Shown here piece after piece: positions 56,332 through 64,000 of a stretch of 64,000 nt of DNA. The position numbers and the translations under genes were made by a program. The notes below the pieces were generated by a model. That model made no database searches. It saw only the letters and a program-made list of their open reading frames with translations, and was not told the origin of the DNA. How positions within the stretch are numbered: the stretch's first letter is position 1; every line of letters starts with the position of its first letter. This stretch comes from Antricoccus suffuscus (GTDB lineage: Bacteria > Actinomycetota > Actinomycetes > Mycobacteriales > Antricoccaceae): assembly GCF_003003235.1 (NCBI RefSeq), contig NZ_PVUE01000010.1, positions 90,682-154,681 of the forward strand, written 5' to 3'.

Positions 56332-57675
56332 ATGACCTCCCCAAACTACCTCGCCGTAATCAAGGTCGTCGGTGTCGGCGGCGGTGGCGTAAACGCCGTC
56401 AATCGCATGATCGAGGTCGGGCTTAAAGGCGTCGAGTTCATCGCGATCAACACCGACGCGCAAGCGCTGCTCATGAGCGATGCCGACGTGAAACTCGACG
56501 TCGGTCGCGAGGCCACTAAGGGCCTTGGGGCCGGCGCCAACCCCGAGGTCGGTCGGCAGGCTGCCGAGGACCATCGCGAAGAAATCGAAGAAGTACTCAA
56601 GGGCTCGGACATGGTGTTCGTCACCGCCGGGGAAGGCGGTGGCACCGGCACCGGTGGTGCACCAGTCGTGGCCAGCATCGCGCGCAAGCTCGGCGCGCTG
56701 ACCATCGGTGTGGTTACCCGTCCGTTCACCTTCGAGGGCAAGCGCCGGTCTACGCAAGCCGAGGCCGGGATCCAAGAACTGCGCAATGAGTGCGACACGC
56801 TCATCGTCATTCCCAACGAGCGGCTGCTGCAGCTGGGCGATCGCAACATCAGCATGATGGACGCGTTCCGGCTGGCCGATCAGGTGCTGCTGTCCGGTGT
56901 GCAGGGCATCACCGATCTGATCACGACGCCTGGTCTGATCAACCTCGACTTCGCGGACGTTAAGTCGGTGATGTCGGGCGCGGGGTCGGCGTTGATGGGC
57001 ATCGGTTCATCGCGCGGCGAGAATCGCGCGATTTCCGCTGCACAGCAGGCGATCGCCAGTCCGCTGCTCGAAGCGTCGATGGACGGCGCCCAGGGCGTCA
57101 TCCTGTCGATGTGTGGCGGCAGCGACCTCGGCTTGTTCGAGGTCAACGAGGCCGCCACGATCATCTCTGACGCGGCACACCCCGATGCCAACATCATCTT
57201 CGGTGCAGTCATCGATGACGCGCTGGGTGATGAGGTCCGGATCACCGTTATCGCGGCCGGGTTCGAAGACGTAACGCCACCGGCGCACCGGACCGACCAG
57301 GGTCAGCGCGTCGGTGGGGGCTCGATCGCGTCCGCGTCGGCAACACCGACGCGCTCGGACTCGTCAGTTGGTGCAAGCGGCGGCCTGCCATCGTCGGCCG
57401 CCGCGTCGCGCCAATCGCAGCAGGTCCCAGTTGGCAGCAATGGCAGCGGTAGCGCCGGCCAGTCGTCGAGCCGGCCTGCCACGGGCGGTGACTCGGGGCG
57501 GCCGCAGCGTCCGGTCTACCAGCAGGAGCGGCCAGCGTCGCGTCCTCAGGAACGGCCGCAAGCACCAGGTCAGGGCCAGCGTGGCGGCATGGCCATGCCG
57601 ACCCCTGCTCGCAGGCCGTTGCCGGTCGACGAGATGGATGACGACCTGGACATCCCGGACTTCATGAAGGACTAG
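56332..57675 (+). CDS. ftsZ: Cell division GTPase FtsZ
   Basis: Protein of 447 residues from ATG 56332 (AGGAAGG upstream). [32 protein letters not shown] (tubulin loop), [13 protein letters not shown]; long Ser/Gln/Pro linker (about 320-430); conserved C-terminal peptide [12 protein letters not shown] for SepF and FtsW contact. It forms the Z-ring. It has its own promoter region after the redox pair. Confidence 0.98.
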   Translation: MTSPNYLAVIKVVGVGGGGVNAVNRMIEVGLKGVEFIAINTDAQALLMSDADVKLDVGREATKGLGAGANPEVGRQAAEDHREEIEEVLKGSDMVFVTAGEGGGTGTGGAPVVASIARKLGALTIGVVTRPFTFEGKRRSTQAEAGIQELRNECDTLIVIPNERLLQLGDRNISMMDAFRLADQVLLSGVQGITDLITTPGLINLDFADVKSVMSGAGSALMGIGSSRGENRAISAAQQAIASPLLEASMDGAQGVILSMCGGSDLGLFEVNEAATIISDAAHPDANIIFGAVIDDALGDEVRITVIAAGFEDVTPPAHRTDQGQRVGGGSIASASATPTRSDSSVGASGGLPSSAAASRQSQQVPVGSNGSGSAGQSSSRPATGGDSGRPQRPVYQQERPASRPQERPQAPGQGQRGGMAMPTPARRPLPVDEMDDDLDIPDFMKD

Positions 57676-57712
57676 GTTTTTGAAGGACCAGGTTTTGAAG
57701 GACCAGGGTTTT
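57665..57712 (+). repeat. Three 16-bp tandem copies of the ftsZ 3' end
   Basis: TGAAGGAC[C/T]AGGTTTT-like units start at 57665, 57681 and about 57697. The first includes the last codons and stop of ftsZ. The third reaches the TTG start of pgeF. Confidence 0.85.
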
Positions 57713-58445
57713 GAGTAATCCCAGGAAGCACCCGCCTCGTATTCGGCGGGTGCTTTCCACACGTCGGGGCGGTTTCAGCGCGCCGCCGTACGACTCGTTC
57801 AACTTTGGTCTACATGTTGGCGACGATCCAGAGTCGGTGGCGCGCAACCGATCTCGGCTCGCGGCCGAGATCGGGGTCGAGCAGGCGGACCTGGTGTGGA
57901 TGGAGCAGGTGCACGGCCGGTCCGTGCAGGTCGTCACCGAGCGGGTCGACGGCCCCGTCGAGGTCACCGATGCGCTCGTGACGGCGACTCCGGGCCTGGC
58001 TCTGGTCGTACAGGTTGCCGACTGCGTACCGCTGCTGCTGTGGGACGAGCAGGCGAGGGTGATCGGTGCCGTGCACTGTGGCCGGCAGGGCCTGCGGCTC
58101 GGCGTCGCGGGGCGGGCGGTCGACGCGATGGTCGGCCTCGGCTCCTCGATCGGGTCGATCAACGCGTTACTCGGTCCCGCCATTTGCGGACGGGACTATG
58201 AGGTACCGCAGCCCATGCAGGCCGATGTAGAGCAACACGCACCCGGTTCTGCCGCGCGCACCAAGCAGGGAACCGCGGCGCTCGACATCCGCGCCGGGTT
58301 GGCCGGACAGCTCAAGTCACTCGGCATACAGAGCATCGAGATAGACCCGCGATGCACCGTAGAGGACCCGGATCTATTCAGTCACCGAGGCGATAAGGGA
58401 CGCACCGGCCGGCAAGTGGCCGTGGTGTGGATCGAGGGATCATGA
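57711..58445 (+). CDS. pgeF: PgeF/YfiH multicopper polyphenol oxidase-like (laccase domain) protein
   Basis: Protein of 244 residues from TTG 57711; GTG 57750 is an alternative but would cut the conserved RIRRV segment. TRRGGFSAPPYDSFNFG, MEQVHGRSV, VQVADCVPLLL and AVHCGRQGL supply the conserved His-Cys-His set of the family. In E. coli YfiH removes mis-incorporated residues from peptidoglycan precursors; purine nucleoside phosphorylase activity is also reported in the family. Overlaps yggS by ATGA. A hairpin lies over codons 6-15. Confidence 0.88.
   Translation: MSNPRKHPPRIRRVLSTRRGGFSAPPYDSFNFGLHVGDDPESVARNRSRLAAEIGVEQADLVWMEQVHGRSVQVVTERVDGPVEVTDALVTATPGLALVVQVADCVPLLLWDEQARVIGAVHCGRQGLRLGVAGRAVDAMVGLGSSIGSINALLGPAICGRDYEVPQPMQADVEQHAPGSAARTKQGTAALDIRAGLAGQLKSLGIQSIEIDPRCTVEDPDLFSHRGDKGRTGRQVAVVWIEGS
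57726..57756 (+). terminator. Strong hairpin inside the start of pgeF, possible ftsZ terminator or attenuator
   Basis: Perfect 11-base arms AAGCACCCGCC (57726-57736) and GGCGGGTGCTT (57745-57755) with an 8-base loop, then TCC. It lies 50 bases after the ftsZ stop and inside pgeF. The T-tract is only 3 bases, so it may pause, terminate or attenuate. Confidence 0.6.
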
Positions 58446-59176
58446 GCGATACCGGACATATAGCGGGAAACATCGCGCACGTTCGTGCGCAAATTGCGGA
58501 AGCTTGCATGCGGGCGGGTCGTCCGCCGGAGGACGTCACCCTCGTTGCGGTAACCAAAAACTTTCCCGCGTCGTACGTCACCGCGGCCGTCGCGTCTGGC
58601 CTGACGAATGTCGGCGAGAGCAAAGCCCAGGAGCTGGCGGCTAAACGAATCGAGCTACCAGAACTGGACGTGCGCTGGCACTTCATCGGACGACTGCAGC
58701 GCAACAAGGTGCGCTCGGTGCTGGAGCACGCCGACGTCGTCCAGTCAGTCGACCGCGTCGCCTTGGCGCGAGCAATCGCGAAAGCGGCGAGGGAGTCGGA
58801 CCGTTTCAATCCATCGCGCCGGTTGCAGATCATGTTGCAGGTTGATCTCGATCCGAGCCCGCCCAATGTGGACAAGGACAGCACCTCCGCGCGTGGGGGC
58901 GTCCATCCAGATCAGCTGCTCGAGCTGGCAGCCGAGGTCGCGGCCTGCGACGTTCTTGAGCTCACCGGCGTGATGTCGATCGCTCCGCTCGGTTATGACC
59001 CGGCAGATTGTTTCCGGCGATTGGCGCGGCTTCGCGAGCAACTGCGTGAGGTGTATCCCACGGCGACCGAGATTTCGGCCGGCATGTCCGGTGATTTTGC
59101 GGTGGCCATTGAAAACCAGGCCACATTGGTGCGTGTCGGAACCGCGTTGTTCGGCTCGCGCGAACTACCGTTTTAG
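58442..59176 (+). CDS. yggS: PLP homeostasis protein (YggS/PipY)
   Basis: Protein of 244 residues from ATG 58442 overlapping the pgeF stop. VTLVAVTKNFPASYV with the PLP Lys, VGESKAQEL, WHFIGRLQRNKVR and GMSGDFAVAIE are YggS motifs. It controls pyridoxal phosphate and amino acid pools. Standard member of actinobacterial ftsZ-sepF regions. Confidence 0.94.
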   Translation: MSDTGHIAGNIAHVRAQIAEACMRAGRPPEDVTLVAVTKNFPASYVTAAVASGLTNVGESKAQELAAKRIELPELDVRWHFIGRLQRNKVRSVLEHADVVQSVDRVALARAIAKAARESDRFNPSRRLQIMLQVDLDPSPPNVDKDSTSARGGVHPDQLLELAAEVAACDVLELTGVMSIAPLGYDPADCFRRLARLREQLREVYPTATEISAGMSGDFAVAIENQATLVRVGTALFGSRELPF

Positions 59177-59227
59177 AAGCAGATCTTTTAGCGTCCAGTT
59201 GACGCCGCACCGAGGAGGAAACGACCT

Positions 59228-59800
59228 ATGGCCGGAGCCATGCGCAAGATGGGGATCTACCTCGGCTTGGTCGAAGATGATCATCGCGCATCCGACGACG
59301 GGTACGAGACATACGGCGCGACCGCTCGGGCGCGCAGTTACACCGATGATCGTCGCCGCGACGACTACGACGACGCGGAGTTCGCCGAGGCCGAGTACGA
59401 CGATGAGCCGGCGCCCACGCCGGTGACGACCATGCCCCGACGTACCGAACTCGCGCCCAGCCGTTCGTCGGCTGCATCGGCACGCTGGTCCGAGACGCCC
59501 GCCGCATCGACCGGGCGCTCGTCGTACCGCATCACGACGCTGCACCCACGCACCTACAACGAAGCGCGCACTATCGGTGAGCACTTCCGAGATGGTGTAC
59601 CGGTGATCATCAACCTCTCCGAAATGGATGACTCGGACGCTAAGCGACTCGTCGACTTCGCCGCGGGTCTCACCTTCGGCCTGCATGGCAGCATCGAGCG
59701 CGTGACCAACAAGGTCTTCCTGCTCTCGCCGCAGAAGGTGCAAGTAACCGCCGAGGACAAAGCGCGTATCGCCGAGGGTGGCTTCTTCAACCAGAGCTAG
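59228..59800 (+). CDS. sepF: Z-ring anchor SepF
   Basis: Protein of 190 residues behind GAGGAGGA. Amphipathic membrane-binding start ([10 protein letters not shown]), an acidic linker (about 30-90), and the SepF core ([52 protein letters not shown]). It tethers FtsZ to the membrane. Last recognised dcw gene in the window. Confidence 0.96.
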   Translation: MAGAMRKMGIYLGLVEDDHRASDDGYETYGATARARSYTDDRRRDDYDDAEFAEAEYDDEPAPTPVTTMPRRTELAPSRSSAASARWSETPAASTGRSSYRITTLHPRTYNEARTIGEHFRDGVPVIINLSEMDDSDAKRLVDFAAGLTFGLHGSIERVTNKVFLLSPQKVQVTAEDKARIAEGGFFNQS

Positions 59801-60007
59801 GTTCGCTCGGCTCGTTGTAACGGGTGGTTCGTCGCTCCACTGCGTCACGTTGTCCTAAACCCGCGCGATACGTTGCTGCGTATGGGTTTATTTGGCGTTA
59901 AGGGACACGCCGTCTCGATTGACACGCCCGCGAAGTGGGGTCTATACCGGTGTGCAATCCAGCACGACTATCCGGTCGTGCGGCGGCCCGGACCCCGGGA
60001 GTTTCCG

Positions 60008-61381
60008 ATGGTGAGCGCAGAGACCGCAAGTGCACCGCAACACGAAGTAGCCGTCATCAACGCAAGGCTGGATCGACTTCCGTCGTTCGGGCTGAGCCGC
60101 GTGTTATTTGTAGTCGTCGGAGCGGCGTACTTCTTTACGTTCTACGACATCACCGCAATTGGCGTCACGCTGCCGATTCTTGGAGAGCAGTTCAAGATCA
60201 GCGGCGCTGACCTGGCGCTGCCCGTGACAACGAACTTGTTCGCATACGTCGTCGGTGCGTACGCCCTATCGAGTCTGGCTGACTATATCGGTCGGCGGAA
60301 AGCATTTGCTATCTCGGTGGGGCTGCTGTTCTTCGGTGGAATTCTGACAGCGTTCTCCTGGAACTTGGCTAGTCTTGCCATCTTCCGGGCGATCACCGGT
60401 CTCGGTATGGGCGCGGAGATCTCGCTGGCGGCGACGATGATGACCGAGCTGTCACCACCGAAGGTGCGTGGCCGTGGCATTGCCCTGAACGTGTTCTGGG
60501 GTGGTGTCGGGCTGGCTGCCGCGCCTTGGATCGGACTCGGCCTGGTGACGTGGCTCCCGACGAACATTGGTTGGCGCCTCGTGTTTGCCATCGGCGCGCT
60601 GTCGATCATCCTGCTCGGATTCCTCAATGATAAATGGATTCCTGAGTCTCCCCGATGGCTGGTGCTGCACGGCCACGCGGATCGTGCGCACGCGATCTTA
60701 AACCGTATGGAAGAGAATGTCCGCCAGAAAGGTCAGCATCTGCCTGAGCCGGACGTCGTACACTCCGAAGCCGAATTGAAGACCTTCCCAACCGCCGAGT
60801 TGCTTCGTCCGCCGTACCTGAAGCGGGTAATCGTCGTCTTCTTCTACTGGTTCTTCATCTATATGGCGGCCTATGCCTACCTCGCCTATCTGCAGACACT
60901 TCTGACCGCGATGGGGGTGAAGGATAGCCTGCTGCTGAGCGCGATTGGCGACATCGGCTTTGTCTTCGGCGGACTCTTCTCCCTCATGGTCATCGAGAAG
61001 TTCAACCGGAAGTACTCGGTGGCCTGCGCGGGCCTCATCGGGATGATCGGAGTAGGTACGATCGCGTTGAGTCACAGCACGCCGGTGTTGATCATCGGGC
61101 TGTTCCTCGCCGGACTGTGGATCATGGCGCCTGCGCTCGGCTATGCATACACGTCAGAAGTATTCCCGACACGAGCCCGCGCTACCGGAATGTCGATCGG
61201 CGACGGTTTAGGTCACCTCGGCGGTGCGGTGCAACCGTATATCGTGGTGGCGGCCCTAGCAGCGTTTGGTGCCCGCGGAACGTTCGGCCTGATCGTCGCG
61301 ATGATCGCAATCGCGTCCGCGATCATCCTCATCGGCGGTATAAAGACCGCGGGTGACCACCTGACAGACCTCGCAAACTAG
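60008..61381 (+). CDS. MFS transporter, metabolite:proton symporter type
   Basis: Protein of 457 residues from ATG 60008 (GGGAG upstream). Twelve hydrophobic segments; LADYIGRRKAF in loop 2-3 and GLGMGAEISLAATMMTELSPPKVRGRG are MFS signatures; EVFPTRARATGMSIGDGLGHLGG matches the sugar-porter/metabolite-H+ symporter group. Substrate (sugar or organic acid) is unknown. The 207 bases before it hold no gene. Ends in a strong terminator. Confidence 0.9.
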   Translation: MVSAETASAPQHEVAVINARLDRLPSFGLSRVLFVVVGAAYFFTFYDITAIGVTLPILGEQFKISGADLALPVTTNLFAYVVGAYALSSLADYIGRRKAFAISVGLLFFGGILTAFSWNLASLAIFRAITGLGMGAEISLAATMMTELSPPKVRGRGIALNVFWGGVGLAAAPWIGLGLVTWLPTNIGWRLVFAIGALSIILLGFLNDKWIPESPRWLVLHGHADRAHAILNRMEENVRQKGQHLPEPDVVHSEAELKTFPTAELLRPPYLKRVIVVFFYWFFIYMAAYAYLAYLQTLLTAMGVKDSLLLSAIGDIGFVFGGLFSLMVIEKFNRKYSVACAGLIGMIGVGTIALSHSTPVLIIGLFLAGLWIMAPALGYAYTSEVFPTRARATGMSIGDGLGHLGGAVQPYIVVAALAAFGARGTFGLIVAMIAIASAIILIGGIKTAGDHLTDLAN

Positions 61382-61387
61382 CGCGAC

Positions 61388-61429
61388 GCACTAGTGGGGA
61401 TGCCCAGCGAAGGGTATCCCCACTAGTGC
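61388..61429. terminator. Strong bidirectional terminator between MFS and molybdopterin genes
   Basis: Perfect 14-base arms GCACTAGTGGGGAT (61388-61401) and ATCCCCACTAGTGC (61416-61429); the stem extends inward by a G-U and three G-C pairs to a hexaloop AGCGAA. It sits between two convergent stops (61381 and 61440). Confidence 0.88.
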
Positions 61430-61439
61430 TTAGTTCCGG

Positions 61440-63566
61440 CTATATAGCAGCGATCTCGACTCGGGTGTCTGAGAACGTTGGCGCGTTACCGAGATCGGCA
61501 AAAACGAACGGGTTGACCGCTGCGACGGTCGTGCCCCCTTTTGCGTTTTTGGCCCAGGCGCCCATGTGTGACAGCACGACACCGGGTGCGATGTCTTCAC
61601 TCAACTTGGCGATCGCGATGAACTGCCCGCGGTCGTTGAAGACCCGGACCTCTTGCCCGTCGACGATTTCTCGTTGTTGGGCATCGAGCGGATGGATCGT
61701 CACGCTCTGTTCTCCTTGAACTCGGCGTTGGACGGGTTGATCACCGGCGCTGGAATTTAGGTATGCGTGCGATTTCGGGGAAATGAGGTTCAGCAGGAAC
61801 CCGGTCTCATCTGACTCTCGCGGTGCGATGTAGTGGGGAAGCGGATCGACGGTGCCCCCGGGCTGGTGATCGTCGGACCCCTGCCGAAACAGTGGCACGA
61901 CGAAGTTGCCCACTTGCTCGGCGATCGACGATTTGAATTCCGTCTTTCCAGACGGGGTAGGGAAATTTCCGTTTGCATGCGGCGCATACTCGTCCGGTGA
62001 CGGAAGAGTGAGTCGTGACCACCCGGTCTCGCGCAGACGCTCGACGGTAATTCCTTCCATCGCCGGGGCGGACCAGTCGAAGGCTTCAGCGATCATGTCG
62101 TCGTCGGTCCGGGCAAAGCATGGTTCGGTGAGACCCATCCGCGTGGCGAGGCGCCGGAAGAGTTCGGTGTTGGAGATTGCGTCGCCCAGCGGCTCGACGG
62201 CGGGATTGTTCATAGATACATAGAAGTGTCCCCAGCTGAACATGATGTCCTTCTGCTCCAGCTGGGTGGTCGCCGGCAGCACGATGTCGGCGTACCGCGC
62301 AGTATCGGTCTTGAACTGGTCGGATACGACCGTAAACAGGTCCTCCCGAGACATGCCTTCGACGATTTTGTCCTGCTCGGGGCAGACGACCATTGGGTTG
62401 GAGTTGTAGACCATCAGGGCCTTGATGGGTGGGTCCAGCGCGAGCTCGCCCGTCAGCGCCTGGCCGAGGAGGAATTGGTTGACGACGCGGGTGCCGGGGG
62501 TTGCCAGTTCCGGATGCATGAACGCGGGCCAGTTGACGGGGAACGCCCAGAGCGGGAGTTGCAGCAGGCCGCCGCCAGGTTTGCGCCAAGCGCCGACAAG
62601 TGCGGGAAGGCAAGAGATCGACCGCACGGTCTCGCCTCCACCGGCATGACGTTCGATGGCGACACCGATGCGGATGAGCGATGGCTGCCCCGCGGCGTAC
62701 TCACGCGCGAGGGTTGTAATGTCCGCCGCGGGAATGCCCGTCTCGGCCGCCGCCCACTCGGGTGAGTACTGCTGGACACGCTCCGCGAGTTCGTCGTACC
62801 CGACGGTGTGCTCGCGTACGTAGTCTTGGTCGGTGAGCCCCTCGTTGATGATGACGTGCATCATCGCCAAAGCGAGCGCACCGTCGGTGCCCGGCCGGAT
62901 CGGAATATGCCAGTCCGCCATCTTTGCCGTCCGGTGGCGCATCGGATCGATGACCACGACCTTGGCGCCCCGTTTTTGTGCCTCGGCTACATAGGGCCAG
63001 AGGTGCAGGTTGGTTGAGATCATGTTGCAGGCCCAGATGATGATGTAGCGAGAATGCACGAGACTCTCTGGGTCCACGCCCGCAGTCGCGCCCACGGTCA
63101 TGCTGTACGCCGTGCAGGCACCGGAGTCGCAGTAAGTGCGTTCGGTGACCGTAGCGCCCAGTTTGTTGAAGAACGGGTCCCCAACATTCAGACCGTTCAG
63201 GATTCCTTGAGTGCCCAGATAGCTGACCGGCATGATCGACTCGGCGCCGTACTCGTCGGCGGCTGCTTTGAAGCGCGAGCTGATTTCGTCGAGCGCGGCG
63301 TCCCACGTGATTCGCTCGAAACGCCCCGACCCTTTGGGACCGGTACGTCGCATCGGGAACAGCAGTCGATCCGGGCTATAGACCTTATCGACGTAGTTGT
63401 TGACCTTGACGCACAAACCACCGTGCGTAAACGGGTGGTCGGGATCGCCCTGCACTTTGGTTGCCTTGCCATCCACCACGGTCACTAGCATCGCGCAGGT
63501 GTCGGGGCAGTCGTGCGGGCAAGCGCCACGGACGGTCGTGGCCTGAGAATCATCGGTGACAGTCAT
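61440..63566 (-). CDS. Molybdopterin oxidoreductase of the DMSO reductase family
   Basis: Protein of 708 residues with AGGAGG 5 bases before ATG. [4Fe-4S] cysteines C16, C20, C24 and C52 (CPHDCPDTC, then GGLC). YCDSGACTAYSMTVG places C146 where formate dehydrogenases have the Mo-ligating selenocysteine, so a Cys ligand is inferred. Molybdopterin-binding C-terminus (LLNLISPKSHAYLNSS). No Tat signal and no FeS or membrane subunits nearby: a cytoplasmic single-subunit enzyme of unknown substrate. Confidence 0.9.
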   Translation of the reverse strand: MTVTDDSQATTVRGACPHDCPDTCAMLVTVVDGKATKVQGDPDHPFTHGGLCVKVNNYVDKVYSPDRLLFPMRRTGPKGSGRFERITWDAALDEISSRFKAAADEYGAESIMPVSYLGTQGILNGLNVGDPFFNKLGATVTERTYCDSGACTAYSMTVGATAGVDPESLVHSRYIIIWACNMISTNLHLWPYVAEAQKRGAKVVVIDPMRHRTAKMADWHIPIRPGTDGALALAMMHVIINEGLTDQDYVREHTVGYDELAERVQQYSPEWAAAETGIPAADITTLAREYAAGQPSLIRIGVAIERHAGGGETVRSISCLPALVGAWRKPGGGLLQLPLWAFPVNWPAFMHPELATPGTRVVNQFLLGQALTGELALDPPIKALMVYNSNPMVVCPEQDKIVEGMSREDLFTVVSDQFKTDTARYADIVLPATTQLEQKDIMFSWGHFYVSMNNPAVEPLGDAISNTELFRRLATRMGLTEPCFARTDDDMIAEAFDWSAPAMEGITVERLRETGWSRLTLPSPDEYAPHANGNFPTPSGKTEFKSSIAEQVGNFVVPLFRQGSDDHQPGGTVDPLPHYIAPRESDETGFLLNLISPKSHAYLNSSAGDQPVQRRVQGEQSVTIHPLDAQQREIVDGQEVRVFNDRGQFIAIAKLSEDIAPGVVLSHMGAWAKNAKGGTTVAAVNPFVFADLGNAPTFSDTRVEIAAI

Positions 63567-63638
63567 GATGCCTCCTGGGGGCTCGACTGTCCGTCAGTGT
63601 GCGCCGCGGCGCGCGTTAGTACAACAGCGATATCAGGT

Positions 63639-63685
63639 TCGTGTGTAGAGGATGGGCGCTATAGACGCCCGTTGTCTACACACGA
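63639..63685. terminator. Large hairpin between the right-edge gene and the molybdopterin gene
   Basis: Arms TCGTGTGTAGA (63639-63649) and TCTACACACGA (63675-63685) enclose GGGCG/CGCCC (63654-63658 and 63666-63670). It lies 37 bases after the stop of the minus-strand gene at 63722 and 73 before the next ATG: terminator, attenuator or operator. Confidence 0.6.
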
Positions 63686-63696
63686 GATCCGCGCTC

Positions 63697-63714
63697 GCGC
63701 TCCGGCGGGAGCGC
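63697..63714. repeat. Small hairpin next to the 63722 stop
   Basis: GCGCTC (63697-63702) and GAGCGC (63709-63714) with a 6-base loop, just after the stop of the minus-strand gene. Together with the larger hairpin it may end transcription. Confidence 0.4.
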
Positions 63715-63721
63715 TGCGTTT

Positions 63722-64000
63722 CTATGCGACGGCTACGACGTCGGATTGTTGCAGGTCGAGGTGCTCGGCGTTGTCGAGGAGAGCATCGGCCGCGGTCCGG
63801 CCACCGCCGGCCTCACCACCCCAGGTCGGTCGGATCGCGTCGGCGTACGGGTGTTCCATGTCGGTGACATCCGCGATCAGATCAGCTAGCAGTGCCCGTT
63901 CTCCATACCGGGTCTCGTTCTCCACGTCATAGGCGATGGTGCGGGTGGTCTGTTCGGCGGTGATGCGCTGTCCACCGATCCGGGTGAACGTCCACCGGTC
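63722..64000 (-). CDS. C-terminus of an unidentified protein (5' end beyond the window)
   Basis: The frame is open from the right edge to the stop at 63722 and shows 92 residues, with DRWTFTRIGGQRITAEQTTR at the edge and TWGGEAGGGRTAADALLDN near the end. Normal codon use and a stop followed by hairpins argue for a real gene on the same strand as the molybdopterin enzyme. I do not recognise the family. Confidence 0.6.
   Translation of the reverse strand, partial: DRWTFTRIGGQRITAEQTTRTIAYDVENETRYGERALLADLIADVTDMEHPYADAIRPTWGGEAGGGRTAADALLDNAEHLDLQQSDVVAVA

Noticed and set aside
57665..57712. Tandem repeats as a CRISPR-like array
   Set aside because: Units are adjacent without spacers and there are no cas genes; it is a simple tandem duplication.

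Overview
The window is a gene-dense, high-GC chromosomal segment of a mycolic-acid-lineage-like or related actinobacterium (Actinomycetia). Three things point there: GTG and TTG starts with ATGA/GTGA stop-start overlaps; a set of actinobacterial markers (PimB'-type mannosyltransferase, FadD15, RNase AS, class II DAHP synthase, PknL with PASTA domains, Rv2175c-like regulator, SepF); and a gene order that, from memory of H37Rv, follows Mycobacterium tuberculosis from Rv2191 to Rv2147c, with insertions and losses. Lycopene cyclase of the split CrtYc/CrtYd type and a cobalt-type nitrile hydratase suggest an environmental lineage rather than a pathogen. No rRNA, tRNA, CRISPR array, phage or insertion sequence was seen, and no gene-free stretch exceeds about 270 bases.

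Layout. 1-5 kb: a DEDDh exonuclease/GIY-YIG protein (cut by the left edge), a secreted NlpC/P60-VanY fusion, and a second NlpC/P60 hydrolase behind a c-di-AMP (ydaO-type) riboswitch. 5-16 kb: envelope lipid and central metabolism (pimB, fadD15, SRPBCC protein, ArsA-like ATPase, ROK sugar kinase, esterase, plsC, glpK, RNase AS). 16-21 kb: aroG, then a DUF6157 gene and a coupled nitrile hydratase alpha-beta-accessory-threonine aldolase operon. 21-24 kb: pknL and its divergent DNA-binding partner. 23.6-29.3 kb: a carotenoid locus (crtYc-crtYd on plus; GGPP synthase-crtI-crtB on minus) with an ECF42 sigma factor/YCII pair at the end of the minus operon. 29.4-36.5 kb: metF, a flavin reductase/CrtO-like/GNAT operon, ybaK, then HEPN-methyltransferase-dinB behind a promoter whose -10 lies inside a LexA-type palindrome. 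36.6-41.5 kb: DUF3040 and a MoxR-DUF58-transglutaminase operon.

41.7-59.8 kb is the division and cell wall (dcw) cluster: mraZ-rsmH-ftsL-ftsI-murE-mraY-murD-ftsW-murG-murC-ftsQ-[nitroreductase-AhpD-like]-ftsZ-pgeF-yggS-sepF. murF is missing from its usual slot between murE and mraY, and a redox gene pair is interposed between ftsQ and ftsZ. After sepF the expected yggT/divIVA genes do not follow; instead come an MFS transporter, a strong bidirectional terminator, an orphan molybdopterin oxidoreductase on the opposite strand, and a gene cut by the right edge.

Most worth a second look: the LexA-box/dinB operon, the missing murF, the redox pair between ftsQ and ftsZ, the inverted repeat upstream of ftsZ and the 16-bp triplication at its 3' end followed by a hairpin inside pgeF, and the ECF42 regulator inside the carotenoid operon. 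I did not find an obviously unprecedented multi-gene system; these are unusual arrangements of mostly known families.
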